From Roseovarius sp. SCSIO 43702 (GTDB lineage: Bacteria > Pseudomonadota > Alphaproteobacteria > Rhodobacterales > Rhodobacteraceae): a DNA stretch of 64,000 nt. The DNA is taken from assembly GCF_019599045.1 (NCBI RefSeq), contig NZ_CP080623.1:2254501-2318500 (forward strand). The letters are read 5' to 3'. Below, in pieces: positions 1 to 8,693 of this stretch. Each line of letters begins with the position of its first letter. Within the stretch, counting starts at the first letter, position 1. A program made the translations under genes and the position numbers. The notes below the pieces were generated by a model. The model had not been told where the DNA came from. It searched no databases and was given only the letters and a program-made list of their open reading frames with translations.

Positions 1-471
1 ATCGCCCGAAAGGCAAAGCCCCTCTTCCGCGATCGCCTCCAGCGCATCAAGTGCACGGGGTGCCGCCGCGAACCCCTCGGCAAGCCGCGCCGCATCGGGT
101 GTCGCACCCTCCAGCGGTCCGAAGATCGTCTCCGACACGGCCCCACGGATAAGCGGCCAATAGACGTAACTGTCGGTGATCGAGATCACCTGCCGCATCC
201 GCACCATTGCCCGCAGGCCGGAGGGCAGGAGGGACGGACCCGACATGCCCGCCACAAGCTCGAGGCAGGCGGCGGTTTCGTAGATGCGAAACCCGTCATC
301 TTCGAGCGCCGGAACCCGCCCGAAGGGATGCACCTTTCCCAGGGCCTCCGCATCCGCCGGATCGAACGGATCGCGCTCGACACAGTCATACGTCGCCCCC
401 TTCACCGCCAGCGCGATGCGCAGCGCGCGCGTATAGACGCTGAAGCGGTATCCGGTGAGCGTGAGCGTCAC
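1..471 (-). CDS. glutathione S-transferase family protein (3' part outside window)
   Basis: Minus-strand frame open to the left edge; 157 N-terminal residues are visible. The N-terminus (LTGYRFSVYTRALRIAL) and the later GRVPALEDDGFRIYETAA segment are the thioredoxin-like glutathione-binding half of the GST fold, with the usual VPAL cis-proline and an E-T-A in place of ES at the glutathione gamma-glutamyl site. The start is a GTG at 471 that overlaps the stop of mccA in a GTGA junction, so the gene is translationally coupled to the carboxylase subunit. GSTs conjugate or isomerise electrophilic compounds with glutathione. The substrate here is unknown; its place at the end of a leucine-catabolism operon suggests handling of a reactive acyl or enoyl intermediate, which is inference. 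The C-terminal helical domain is incomplete in the window. Confidence 0.85.
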   Translation of the reverse strand, partial: MTLTLTGYRFSVYTRALRIALAVKGATYDCVERDPFDPADAEALGKVHPFGRVPALEDDGFRIYETAACLELVAGMSGPSLLPSGLRAMVRMRQVISITDSYVYWPLIRGAVSETIFGPLEGATPDAARLAEGFAAAPRALDALEAIAEEGLCLSGD

Positions 472-2405
472 CCCTCGTCCTCCAGCCGGACCAGGGGCGC
501 GCCCGCCTCGACCTGCGCGCCCGTCTCGGCCAGCACCTCGGCCACCACCCCGTCGCGTGCGGCCAGCAGGCTGTGTTCCATCTTCATCGCCTCGAGCACG
601 GCGAGCCGGTCGCCCTCCTTCACCTCCTGGCCCGGCTTGGCGAGCATCGCTTTCACGAGCCCCGGCATCGGCGCCTCGATCACGCTCGCATCGCCATAGG
701 CGCCGCCCGCACGGGCCAGCGGGTCGATGATCTCGAACCCGATACCGTAGTCGCGGAAGACGGTCACGAGATCGCCGGTGACGGCCACTTCCGGCGCGAC
801 CTCGCCGTCAAGCTGCCAGCGCCCACCGACGCGGCGCGCTTCGACGGTCCGCTCGCCCAGCACCACGTCGACCGCATCCGCCGAGAGCACACGGAGGTTC
901 ATCGCGACCTCATCCTCGCCCCGGCGCAGCACCACCTCGCGGTTGAGCGGCGTCCAGAGCGTGAAGCCCGTGTCCCGTCCACCTTCGGCCAGAAGCCCCA
1001 GCGCGGCCAGACCGGCAAGCGCCATGTCCGACGCGGTCGGATCCGCCCGTTCGGTGAGCGCGTCGATGTCGCGCGCGATGAGGCCCGTGTCGACCTCGCC
1101 CCGCGCGAACCCCTCGTGCCGTGCCAGCGCGCCGAGGAAGGCGAGATTGGTGACGGTTCCCGACACCTCGGTGCGCCGCAGCGCCGCGTCGAGCTTGCGC
1201 AGCGCAACGTCCCGGGTGGGGCCATGCACAATGATCTTGGCGATCATCGGGTCGTACCACGGGCTGATCTCGTCGCCCGCCCGCACGCCGCTGTCGGCGC
1301 GCGCGTCCCCAGGGAAGCGCAAATGGCGCAGCCGTCCGGTCGCGGGCAGGAACCCCTTGGCCACGTCCTCGGCATAGAGCCGCGCCTCGAAGGCATGGCC
1401 GGTGATCGTGAGATCCTCCTGCCGCGCCGGCAGCGCCTCGCCGCTCGCCACGCGCAACTGCCATTCCACGAGGTCCACACCGGTGATCGCCTCGGTCACG
1501 GGATGCTCCACCTGGAGGCGCGTGTTCATCTCCATGAACCAGAACCCGTCCTCGCGCAGCCCGTCCGAGCCGTCGACGATGAACTCGACCGTGCCCGCAC
1601 CGCTATAGCCGATGGCCTCGGCGGCGCGCACCGCGGCGGCGCCCATCGCGGCGCGGACATTGTCGGGCATCCCCGGCGCGGGCGCTTCCTCGATCACCTT
1701 CTGGTGGCGCCGCTGCAGCGAACAGTCCCGTTCGAAGAGATGCACCGCGCCGGTGCCGTCGCCGAAGACCTGCACCTCGATATGGCGTGGTTTCTGGATG
1801 TATTTCTCGATCAGCACCGCCTCGTTGCCGAAGGCGGTCGCGGCCTCGCCCTTCGCGCTTTCGAGGGCTTCGGCGAACCGATCGGCGCTTTCGACGAGGC
1901 GCATCCCCTTGCCGCCACCGCCGGCCACGGCCTTGATGAGCACCGGGTAACCGATCTCGCGCGCGCGCTCGGCGAGATGGTCGGGATCCTGGTCTTCGCC
2001 GTGATAGCCGGGCACCACGGGCACGCCCGCCTCTTCCATCAGCGCCTTGGCCGCGTCCTTGAGGCCCATCGCCCGGATCGCCTTGGCCGACGGCCCGATG
2101 AACGTGAGGCCCGCCGCCTCGACCGCCTCCACGAAATCGGGGTTCTCGCTCAGGAAGCCATAGCCGGGATGAATGGCCTGCGCGCCCGTGGCACGCGCGG
2201 CCTCGATGATCGCCTCGCCCCGCAGGTAACTTTCACCCGGAGCCGCGCCGCCGATATGCACCGCGCGGTCGGCCATCGCCACATGCTTCGCCGCGCGATC
2301 CGCGTCGGAATAGACCGCCACGGTGCGCACGCCCATGGCCTGCGCGCTCTCGATCACGCGGCAGGCGATCTCGCCCCGGTTCGCGATCAGGATAGTGTCG
2401 AACAT
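468..2405 (-). CDS. mccA: methylcrotonyl-CoA carboxylase, biotin-containing alpha subunit
   Basis: 645 residues. An N-terminal biotin carboxylase opens with FDTILIANRGEIACRV. The ATP-grasp glycine loop GGGGKGMR is at 162-169, the MEMNTRLQVEHPVTE active-site block at about 291-305, and a C-terminal biotinyl domain carries EAMKMEH with the biotin-accepting lysine at about 608. It carboxylates biotin with bicarbonate and ATP and hands CO2 to the beta subunit, acting on 3-methylcrotonyl-CoA in leucine breakdown. The family also contains propionyl- and acetyl-CoA carboxylases. The assignment to methylcrotonyl-CoA rests on the neighbouring mccB and ivd. An upstream in-frame start exists at 2483, but the ATG at 2405 follows a strong GGAGGTGAG site and begins exactly at the family N-terminus. 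It couples by a GTGA overlap to the downstream GST gene. Confidence 0.93.
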   Translation of the reverse strand: MFDTILIANRGEIACRVIESAQAMGVRTVAVYSDADRAAKHVAMADRAVHIGGAAPGESYLRGEAIIEAARATGAQAIHPGYGFLSENPDFVEAVEAAGLTFIGPSAKAIRAMGLKDAAKALMEEAGVPVVPGYHGEDQDPDHLAERAREIGYPVLIKAVAGGGGKGMRLVESADRFAEALESAKGEAATAFGNEAVLIEKYIQKPRHIEVQVFGDGTGAVHLFERDCSLQRRHQKVIEEAPAPGMPDNVRAAMGAAAVRAAEAIGYSGAGTVEFIVDGSDGLREDGFWFMEMNTRLQVEHPVTEAITGVDLVEWQLRVASGEALPARQEDLTITGHAFEARLYAEDVAKGFLPATGRLRHLRFPGDARADSGVRAGDEISPWYDPMIAKIIVHGPTRDVALRKLDAALRRTEVSGTVTNLAFLGALARHEGFARGEVDTGLIARDIDALTERADPTASDMALAGLAALGLLAEGGRDTGFTLWTPLNREVVLRRGEDEVAMNLRVLSADAVDVVLGERTVEARRVGGRWQLDGEVAPEVAVTGDLVTVFRDYGIGFEIIDPLARAGGAYGDASVIEAPMPGLVKAMLAKPGQEVKEGDRLAVLEAMKMEHSLLAARDGVVAEVLAETGAQVEAGAPLVRLEDEG

Positions 2406-2573
2406 CTCACCTCCCCTGCGGCACCAGCCGCTCGAAACGATATCTGAAGATTGCGCGGCGGGGGCGGCAACAACCCACGACAAACCAGCGGAACGGCCAC
2501 GGGCGAGTGCCGCACCAGCGCATGTGCGATTGCGACACGGAGGCCCGATGCAACGCCAAGGTTGCCTCCGTTC

Positions 2574-3542
2574 CTAGTCATCACCGCTCCAGTCCCGCGC
2601 CAGCCGCGCCTCTGCCTCGGCGACGATTCCCTCGACGATGGCGGCCGCCGGTTCAATGGAGCGGATGAGCCCCGCCACCTCGCCGACGAAGGTATTGGCG
2701 ACGTCGATATCGCCCTCCGCCCACGCCTTCGCGTATCGCGCGCTCTCGCGCTCCGCGACCTGCCGCAGCCCCTCGAGATCGTCGTGCCAGCGATCGGTGT
2801 AAGCGTTGCGCAGCACCCGCGCGGTATACCCCTCGGGCCAGTCGAGCCGTCGCGCCACGTCCATGACGCTGGTGCGGATCGTCGCATCCCCGTCGGCCGC
2901 CACCGCGGCGGCGTGCATGTCGGGATGCACCAGCGCCTCCTCGCTTGCCCAGAGACGCGAGCCGACGAGCACGCCCTCGGCCCCCAGCATGAGCGCCGCG
3001 GCAAGACCGCGGCCATCCGCGATGCCGCCCGCCGCCACGGGCACCACGTCGGGCGCGCGCTGCGCCAGCATGTCGGCCACTTCCGGCACGAGCGTCATCG
3101 TGGCGCGGCGGCGCCCGTGGCCGCCCGCCTCGGCGCCTTGGGCGACGATGATCCCGGCCCCTGCATCAACCGCCGATTTCGCATGTTCCAGCGTTTGCAC
3201 CTGCGCGATGAGGATCGCGCCCGCGTCGTGGATCGCCTGCGACCATGGCGCGGGATCGCCGAAGGACAGCATGATCGCGCGGGGCGCACGATCCAAAGCG
3301 GCCTCCAGTACCGCGCGCTCGAGGTTCCAGGTGATGAAACCGCATCCGACGGCGGCGTTGCCCGCCGCGTCGAACTCGCGACGCACCCAGTCGGCCTCGC
3401 CATAGCCGCCGCCGATGAGGCCAAGCCCCCCTGCCCCGCTCACCGCCGCGGCAAGGCGTCCGCCCGCCGCAAAGGCCATGGGCGCCGAGATGACCGGATG
3501 CGTACAACCCAGAAGCCGCGTCAGTCGTGTCGAGATGGTCAT
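2574..3542 (-). CDS. nitronate monooxygenase-like FMN enzyme
   Basis: 322 residues, a single TIM-barrel of the 2-nitropropane dioxygenase/nitronate monooxygenase family. Visible hallmarks are the N-terminal LLGCTHPVISAPMAFAAGG, the GGLGLIGGGY loop, AQGAEAGGHG near residue 140 (the region that carries the active-site histidine in the family), and VPVAAGGIADGRG followed by GAEGVLVGSRLWASEEA for FMN phosphate binding. Enzymes of this family oxidise alkyl nitronates or act as enoyl reductases with FMN; substrate specificity cannot be read from sequence. It starts 4 bases after the macrodomain gene stops and lies between the two methylcrotonyl-CoA carboxylase subunit genes. It is probably co-transcribed with them, and may serve branched-chain acyl metabolism or detoxification. 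Confidence 0.85.
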   Translation of the reverse strand: MTISTRLTRLLGCTHPVISAPMAFAAGGRLAAAVSGAGGLGLIGGGYGEADWVRREFDAAGNAAVGCGFITWNLERAVLEAALDRAPRAIMLSFGDPAPWSQAIHDAGAILIAQVQTLEHAKSAVDAGAGIIVAQGAEAGGHGRRRATMTLVPEVADMLAQRAPDVVPVAAGGIADGRGLAAALMLGAEGVLVGSRLWASEEALVHPDMHAAAVAADGDATIRTSVMDVARRLDWPEGYTARVLRNAYTDRWHDDLEGLRQVAERESARYAKAWAEGDIDVANTFVGEVAGLIRSIEPAAAIVEGIVAEAEARLARDWSGDD

Positions 3543-3546
3543 CCGC

Positions 3547-4065
3547 TCACCCTTCCTTCTTGCTCAATGCCCGGCGGTGTTGTTCCGCGCTTTCCTCCGA
3601 GAAGCAGCACAAGATGACGCGCTTGAGGTTCTCGCATCCCTCCAGCGCCTCCCGCAGCGCAGCCACGGCCACCCGCGCGGCTCGGTCCGGCGGGAACCCG
3701 TAGACCCCGGTCGAGATCGCGGGAAAGGCGAGGCTCTCGCAGCCCAAACCCTCCGCCTTCTCGACCGCCACGCGGTAGCATGAGGCCAGAAGGCGATCCT
3801 TCTCCTCCTTGTCGCCGCCCCAGACGGGCCCCACCGCGTGGATGACCCACGAGGCCGGCAACTCATGCCCGCCGGTCACCTTCGCATCGCCCGTCTCGCA
3901 GCCATTGAGCCGCTTGCATTCTTCCAGAAGCCCCGGTCCCGCCGCACGGTGGATTGCCCCATCCACCCCGCCGCCGCCCTTGAGCTGCTTGTTCGCCGCG
4001 TTGACGATGGCGTCGACCTCGAGTTCGGTGATGTCCGCCACGGTCACGTTGATCTTCGCTGTCAT
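3547..4065 (-). CDS. macrodomain protein, O-acetyl-ADP-ribose deacetylase-like
   Basis: 172 residues, a stand-alone macrodomain of the YmdB/MacroD type. The sequence shows AIVNAANKQLKGGGG at 19-33 with the conserved asparagines N22 and N25, VDGAIHRAAG at 34-43, and the second ADP-ribose loop AFPAISTGVYGFP at 113-125. These are the residues that bind ADP-ribose and support hydrolysis of O-acetyl-ADP-ribose or removal of ADP-ribose from proteins. No signal peptide is present, so it is cytoplasmic. It sits 75 bases downstream of mccB and 4 bases upstream of the nitronate-monooxygenase gene, in the same direction. It is therefore embedded in the leucine-catabolism operon, where a link to deacylation products of sirtuins is possible but unproven. 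Confidence 0.92.
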   Translation of the reverse strand: MTAKINVTVADITELEVDAIVNAANKQLKGGGGVDGAIHRAAGPGLLEECKRLNGCETGDAKVTGGHELPASWVIHAVGPVWGGDKEEKDRLLASCYRVAVEKAEGLGCESLAFPAISTGVYGFPPDRAARVAVAALREALEGCENLKRVILCCFSEESAEQHRRALSKKEG

Positions 4066-4140
4066 CTTGTCTCCCGCCCGCCGATCTTCTTCATGGCAGA
4101 AATAGTCATCAGGCGCCCGCCACCGCCACCGTCCTTCATC

Positions 4141-5745
4141 CTACATGCGGAACACGCCAAACCGCGTCTCCTCGATCGGGGCGTTGAGCGCGGCGCGCAA
4201 CGACAGTGCCAGCACATTGCGGCTTTTTCGCGGGTCCACGATCCCGTCATCCCAGAGCCGTGCGCTGGCGTAGAGCGGGTGGCTCTGGCGTTCGAACATC
4301 TCGACGGTGGGGCGTTTGAACTCCGCTTCTTCCTCGGCGCTCCATTCGCCCCCCTTCCGCTCGATGGCGTCGCGCTTCACGGTGGCCAGGACTCCGGCCG
4401 CCTGCTCACCGCCCATGACGCTGATCCGGCTGTTGGGCCATGTCCACATGAAGCGCGGCTGGTAGGCGCGGCCGGCCATGCCGTAGTTCCCGGCCCCGAA
4501 GCTGCCGCCCACCACCATGGTGATCTTGGGCACGCTCGTCGTGGCCACCGCCGTCACCATCTTGGCCCCATGCCGCGCGATGCCCTCATTCTCGTATTTG
4601 CGCCCGACCATGAAGCCCGTGATGTTCTGCAGGAAGACAAGCGGCACCTTGCGCTGACTGCACAACTCGACGAAATGCGCGCCTTTCTGTGCCGCCTCGC
4701 TGAACAGGACGCCGTTATTGGCGACGATTCCCACGGGCATCCCCTCGACATGCGCGAAGCCTGTCACCAGGGTCTCGCCGAAGCGTGCCTTGAACTCGTC
4801 GAAGCGCGAGCCGTCGACGATGCGCGCGATCACCTCGCGGATGTCGTAGGGCGTCCGCAGATCCGCGGGCACGGCGCCGAGAAGCTCTTCGGGATCGTAG
4901 GCGGGCTCCTCTGGCGTCTCGACCGCCAAACCGGGCATCGGCCCGACACCGAGGTTCGACACCGCGCGCCGCGCGAGTGCCAGCGCATGCGCATCATCCT
5001 CGGCCAGGTAGTCCGCGACGCCCGAAAGCCGCGTATGAACGTCTCCGCCGCCCAGGTCCTCGGCGGTCACCACCTCGCCCGTCGCGGCCTTCACGAGCGG
5101 CGGCCCGGCGAGGAAGATCGTACCCTGCTCGCGCACGATGATCGTCACGTCCGACATGGAGGGCACGTAGGCGCCGCCCGCGGTGCACGACCCCATTACC
5201 ACCGCGATCTGGGCGATTCCCCGCGCGCTCATCCGCGCCTGGTTGTAGAAGATGCGTCCGAAATGATCGCGGTCCGGGAACACCTCGTCCTGGTTGGGCA
5301 GGTTGGCGCCGCCCGAATCGACCAGGTAGATGCAGGGCAGATGACATTCCTCGGCGATCTCCTGTGCGCGCAGGTGCTTCTTGACGGTCATCGGATAATA
5401 GGTGCCGCCCTTCACCGTGGCATCGTTGCACACGACCATCACGTCGCGGCCATGCACGCGCCCCACGCCCGCGATGACGCCAGCGGCAGGTGCAGCATCG
5501 TCGTAGAGCCCATGCGCCGCGGTCGCCCCGATCTCGAGAAACGGGCTGCCGGGGTCGAGCAGGTTCGCCACGCGCCGGCGCGGCAGCATCTTGCCACGCC
5601 CCACATGCCGCTCACGCGCGGCCTCGCCTCCACCGGCGGCGGCGCGTTTCGCCGCGTCCTCGACCACTCGCAACGCTTCCAGATGCGCGGCGCGGTTCGC
5701 GGCGAATTCCTCGGACCCGGTGAGTATCCTGCTTTCGATCTTCAT
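4141..5745 (-). CDS. mccB: methylcrotonyl-CoA carboxylase, carboxyltransferase beta subunit
   Basis: 534 residues, the carboxyltransferase partner of MccA; it transfers CO2 from carboxybiotin to 3-methylcrotonyl-CoA, giving 3-methylglutaconyl-CoA. The two crotonase-like halves are visible. The N-terminal half has [28 protein letters not shown] and [16 protein letters not shown]. The C-terminal half has [15 protein letters not shown] and [18 protein letters not shown], followed by [19 protein letters not shown], a block typical of MccB rather than PccB. An upstream in-frame start at 5802 is less likely; the ATG at 5745 begins the canonical MKIES-type N-terminus. It is divergent from ompW with 152 bases between starts, a spacer that contains an FNR-like box. 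Confidence 0.94.
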   Translation of the reverse strand: MKIESRILTGSEEFAANRAAHLEALRVVEDAAKRAAAGGGEAARERHVGRGKMLPRRRVANLLDPGSPFLEIGATAAHGLYDDAAPAAGVIAGVGRVHGRDVMVVCNDATVKGGTYYPMTVKKHLRAQEIAEECHLPCIYLVDSGGANLPNQDEVFPDRDHFGRIFYNQARMSARGIAQIAVVMGSCTAGGAYVPSMSDVTIIVREQGTIFLAGPPLVKAATGEVVTAEDLGGGDVHTRLSGVADYLAEDDAHALALARRAVSNLGVGPMPGLAVETPEEPAYDPEELLGAVPADLRTPYDIREVIARIVDGSRFDEFKARFGETLVTGFAHVEGMPVGIVANNGVLFSEAAQKGAHFVELCSQRKVPLVFLQNITGFMVGRKYENEGIARHGAKMVTAVATTSVPKITMVVGGSFGAGNYGMAGRAYQPRFMWTWPNSRISVMGGEQAAGVLATVKRDAIERKGGEWSAEEEAEFKRPTVEMFERQSHPLYASARLWDDGIVDPRKSRNVLALSLRAALNAPIEETRFGVFRM

Positions 5746-5822
5746 TGGACAGCAACCTTTCGGAACGGGGAGACCGGCCTTCGCGCCGCGAAAATGCCGC
5801 AACGCAGAATTTCCGGAGAAAA

Positions 5823-5836
5823 CTGATTTATATCAA
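5823..5836. promoter_or_regulatory. FNR/FnrL-type box between mccB and ompW
   Basis: The sequence CTGATTTATATCAA matches the FNR consensus TTGAT-N4-ATCAA at 9 of 10 fixed positions and stands out in a GC-rich region. Its centre is about 68 bases upstream of the ompW start codon and 84 bases upstream of the mccB start. ompW is known to respond to oxygen through FNR in enteric bacteria, so regulation of ompW is the more likely role; mccB could also be affected. Confidence 0.6.
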
Positions 5837-5897
5837 GGAATCGCCGGTGCGCACGGCGCAGAACGCGATCGAGCCACACACCAAGAAGGGACATCAG

Positions 5898-6512
5898 ATG
5901 AAAACGCTCACGCTCCTCGCCTGCGGCGCCGCAATGGCGGCCCTCGGCGCCCCGGCCTTGGCCCAGTCCAAGGGCGACATGACGCTCGGTTTCGGCGTGC
6001 ATTCCGTCATGCCGCGCTCGTCCAGCAGCACCACGACTGCCGGCCAGATCACCGTTGGCGACAATATCCGCCCCACCCTGACCTTCGAATATTTCGTCGC
6101 CGACAGGATCGGGATCGAGGTTCTGGCCGCATGGCCCTTCGAGCATGACATCAAGCTCGCCGGCGCCGGCAAGGTGGGCAAGACCAAGCACCTGCCGCCC
6201 ACGGTCTCGGTGCAATACCACTTCGTCAACTCGAGCAGCATCACCCCGTTCATCGGCGCGGGCGTCACCTACGTGACCTTCTTCGACGACAAGGGCACGG
6301 GCGCGCTCGCGGGCACCGATATCGACCTCGACGATTCGTGGGGCTTCTCGGCCCATGCCGGGGTCGACATCGCGCTGAGCGAGCGCAGCGCGATCCGGCT
6401 CGATGCGCGCTACATGGACATCGACACCTCGGCAAAGGTCGGCGGTGCGAAGATCGGCACGGTGCATATCGACCCCTTGGTCGTCGGCGCGGCCTACGTG
6501 ATGAAGTTCTGA
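5898..6512 (+). CDS. ompW: OmpW family outer-membrane protein
   Basis: 204 residues. A signal peptide (MKTLTLLACGAAMAALGAPALAQ) with an Ala-X-Ala cleavage site is followed by a small beta-barrel. Family marks are the GDNIRPTLTFEYFVADRIGIEVLAAWPFEHDI stretch in the first half, the PTVSVQYHF strand, ITPFIGAGVTYVTFF, and a C-terminal strand ending in phenylalanine (VVGAAYVMKF) as needed for BAM-dependent insertion. OmpW proteins form eight-stranded barrels with a hydrophobic lateral channel and are linked to uptake of small hydrophobic compounds and to redox or stress response. The start is the ATG at 5898 after AAGAAGGG. The FNR-like box upstream fits oxygen control. It converges with the acyl-CoA ligase gene. 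Confidence 0.92.
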   Translation: MKTLTLLACGAAMAALGAPALAQSKGDMTLGFGVHSVMPRSSSSTTTAGQITVGDNIRPTLTFEYFVADRIGIEVLAAWPFEHDIKLAGAGKVGKTKHLPPTVSVQYHFVNSSSITPFIGAGVTYVTFFDDKGTGALAGTDIDLDDSWGFSAHAGVDIALSERSAIRLDARYMDIDTSAKVGGAKIGTVHIDPLVVGAAYVMKF

Positions 6513-6520
6513 CATCAAGG

Positions 6521-6553
6521 GTGGAGGGGCGGCTCTCATGCTTGCCCCTCCGC
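6521..6553. terminator. hairpin between convergent ompW and acyl-CoA ligase genes
   Basis: GGAGGGGC at 6523-6530 pairs perfectly with GCCCCTCC at 6544-6551, and a G-C plus a wobble pair extend it to about ten. The stem spans both stop regions of the convergent genes, so it could serve both directions. No T-run follows, so intrinsic termination is only probable. Confidence 0.45.
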
Positions 6554-8089
6554 CGCCGCGCGGGCCTTCAGTTCCTTGCGGATCACCTTGCCGGTGACGG
6601 TCATGGGCAACGAATCGAGGAAGGCGATTTCCCTCGGGTAGGAATATTTCGCGAGACGCTCCTTGACCCAGTCCTGCAATTCGCAGGCCAGGTGGTCGCT
6701 CGGCTCCACCCCGCTTCGCAGGACCACGTAGGCTTTCACGATCTCGTGGCGCAACTCGTCGGGCTTGCCGACGACGCCCACGGTGGCCACGGCGTCATGG
6801 GTGATCAGGCAATCCTCGATCTCCGCCGGCCCGATCCGGTAGCCCCCGGACGAGATCACGTCATCCTCGCGCCCCACGAAGCGCAGGTAATCGCCCTCCC
6901 AGACGCCCCGGTCCCCGGTCAGCAGCCAATCGCCGCGGAACTTCTCGGCCGTCTGCTCGGGACGGTTCCAGTATTCGAGCATCATCGACGCCGACCCGCG
7001 CCGCACGGCCACGTCGCCCTCGCCCCCGGTCGGCTTGCCATCGGCGTCGATCACCTCGACCTCGTGCCCCGGCACCACGCGCCCGATACAGCCCGGCTTG
7101 GGCTCGAAAAGCGCCGAGCAGGAGCAGGCAACGAGATTGCATTCCGTCTGGCCATAGAACTCGTTGATCGTGAGGCCGAAGGCCTTGCGGCCCCAGTCGA
7201 GCATTTCGGCGCCCAGCGGCTCGCCGCCGCTGCCGATGCTGCGAAGCCCGTCGATCCGCGCGCCTTCGGCCTTCAGCATCCTGAGCGCCGTGGGCGGGAA
7301 AAACACATTGCGAACAGAGGCTTCTCGAATGATCCTCGCACACTCTTCGACCGAGAATTTCGGCATCCGGGCGGCCACCACCGGCACGCCCAGCGCGAGC
7401 CCCGGCATCAGGATGTTGAAGAGCCCGCCAATCCACGCCCAGTCCGCAGGCGTCCAGAGGCAATCACCCTCCTGCCCGAGGAAGTCGCAGAAAAGCTCGG
7501 TGCCCGGCATATGGCCGGTCAGAACGCGATGCCCGTGCAGCGCGCCCTTGGCGCTTCCGGTCGTTCCGCTGGTGTAGATGAGCACCGCGGGCGTGTCGGG
7601 GCTCGTCTCCGCGGTCTCGAACCGTTCCTCAGCCAGCGTCAGATCCTCGGGGATCACCGCCTCCTGCCCATCAAGCATTTCGGCCCCCTCGGGGTCGGTC
7701 ACGATGATCCGCGCGTCCGCATCGGTGACCCGGCTCAGCAGCGCCTCGCGCATGAAGAGCTTGAACAGGGGGATTGAAATCGCACCGATTTTCCAGATCG
7801 CGATATGCGCAGCCGCACACCAGGGTGACTGGCTGCGCAGCACGCCCACTCGGTCGCCCGGCTTCACGCCAAGCGACACGAGGTGATGCGCCAGACCATC
7901 GGCCATGCGCCGCAACTCGGCATAGCTCACGTCTCGCCGCGCGCCGGCGCTCAGGTCGATGATCGCCGTGCGGTCGGGATCGCGCGCGGCCCAGTCGTCG
8001 CAAGCCTGCGCCGCCATGTTGAGCGTGTCGGGCAGGTTCCAGTCGAATCCCTCGACCAGTTTCTCGTAAGTGTCGGCTTTCTCGAGCAT
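6536..8089 (-). CDS. AMP-dependent acyl-CoA synthetase
   Basis: 517 residues of the ANL adenylating family. Motifs in order: the P-loop IYTSGTTGSAKG at 171-182, the GGEPLG plus NEFYGQTECN segment near the middle, the hinge-region LLTGDRGVWEGDYLRFVGREDDVISSGGYRIGPAEIE, and the C-terminal catalytic lysine in MTVTGKVIRKEL at about 501. It activates a carboxylic acid to its CoA thioester through an acyl-AMP. The overall pattern fits medium- or short-chain acyl-CoA synthetases of the acetyl-CoA-synthetase-like type. With isovaleryl-CoA dehydrogenase upstream and methylcrotonyl-CoA carboxylase downstream, isovalerate or another branched short acid is a plausible substrate; this is inference. It lies 25 bases downstream of the LprI-like gene in the ivd transcription unit. 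Confidence 0.9.
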   Translation of the reverse strand: MLEKADTYEKLVEGFDWNLPDTLNMAAQACDDWAARDPDRTAIIDLSAGARRDVSYAELRRMADGLAHHLVSLGVKPGDRVGVLRSQSPWCAAAHIAIWKIGAISIPLFKLFMREALLSRVTDADARIIVTDPEGAEMLDGQEAVIPEDLTLAEERFETAETSPDTPAVLIYTSGTTGSAKGALHGHRVLTGHMPGTELFCDFLGQEGDCLWTPADWAWIGGLFNILMPGLALGVPVVAARMPKFSVEECARIIREASVRNVFFPPTALRMLKAEGARIDGLRSIGSGGEPLGAEMLDWGRKAFGLTINEFYGQTECNLVACSCSALFEPKPGCIGRVVPGHEVEVIDADGKPTGGEGDVAVRRGSASMMLEYWNRPEQTAEKFRGDWLLTGDRGVWEGDYLRFVGREDDVISSGGYRIGPAEIEDCLITHDAVATVGVVGKPDELRHEIVKAYVVLRSGVEPSDHLACELQDWVKERLAKYSYPREIAFLDSLPMTVTGKVIRKELKARAAAEGQA

Positions 8090-8114
8090 GGCGGACCCTC
8101 CTCCGGTCGCGGGC

Positions 8115-8663
8115 TCAGTAGGACGCGAAGGCGTCCAGGTCGAAGAATTGCTCGGCGGTTTCTCGCATCAGGCACGAGGCGGTCGCGGGCCCGCCACCGG
8201 TGCCCCCGCCCCACTGTAGCCGCTCGAAGTCACAGGTGGCATCGCGATAGGCGATCCACGCACGCTGCATGTCGCGCAAGGCGGTGACGAGCGATCCCCG
8301 CACGAGTTCCTCGTTGGCGGTATCCATCCGTTTTGCCTTGGCTCGCGCGGCCTTGTAGGCGACGTTCAGCCTCTGGTCCCAATATTCGTACTCGGCATGG
8401 GCGCAGCCCCCCATCACCGCCGTGGCATAGCCTCTTGCCTTCATGCATTGCTCGGCGGCGATACCGATGCATTCGGGATATCTCTCGACAGGCTTGTCAT
8501 AGAGGCATTGCGTGATCAGGCCCGGCGCGATCGTCACCTGTTGAGCGACGGCGGGGCCGGATGCAACGACGAGCAGGCCGCCCAGGCAGATCGGCCCGAG
8601 AAACCCTCTCGCGAGTCTCGCGACGCCGCTCCGAGCTTCGATGAGTGCATCGCTCATGCACAT
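8115..8663 (-). CDS. LprI-like (DUF1311) secreted protein
   Basis: 182 residues. After a basic N-terminus a hydrophobic stretch (GFLGPICLGGLLVVASGPAVAQ) looks like a signal peptide with an Ala-X-Ala site. The mature part is cysteine-rich and matches the lysozyme-inhibitor LprI N-terminal domain pattern: ECIGIAAEQCM, a central CAHAEYEYWDQRLNVAYK, then MQRAWIAYRDATCDFE. The LprI family includes inhibitors of lysozyme; many bacterial members have no tested function. ATGs at 8663 and 8657 are both possible starts. It is sandwiched between ivd and the acyl-CoA ligase gene with spacings of about 30 and 25 bases, so it is probably co-transcribed although it has no obvious metabolic link. Confidence 0.8.
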   Translation of the reverse strand: MCMSDALIEARSGVARLARGFLGPICLGGLLVVASGPAVAQQVTIAPGLITQCLYDKPVERYPECIGIAAEQCMKARGYATAVMGGCAHAEYEYWDQRLNVAYKAARAKAKRMDTANEELVRGSLVTALRDMQRAWIAYRDATCDFERLQWGGGTGGGPATASCLMRETAEQFFDLDAFASY

Positions 8664-8693
8664 GCCGTCCGTCCGATCATCTTGTAGAACCCC

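Noticed and set aside
573..2447. 624-codon open frame antisense to mccA
   Set aside because: Low-complexity, Arg/His-rich translation without domains. It exactly mirrors mccA, whose motifs are complete. Stop-free shadows are expected at this GC content; the same holds for 3838-5826 and 26600-28738 on the plus strand.
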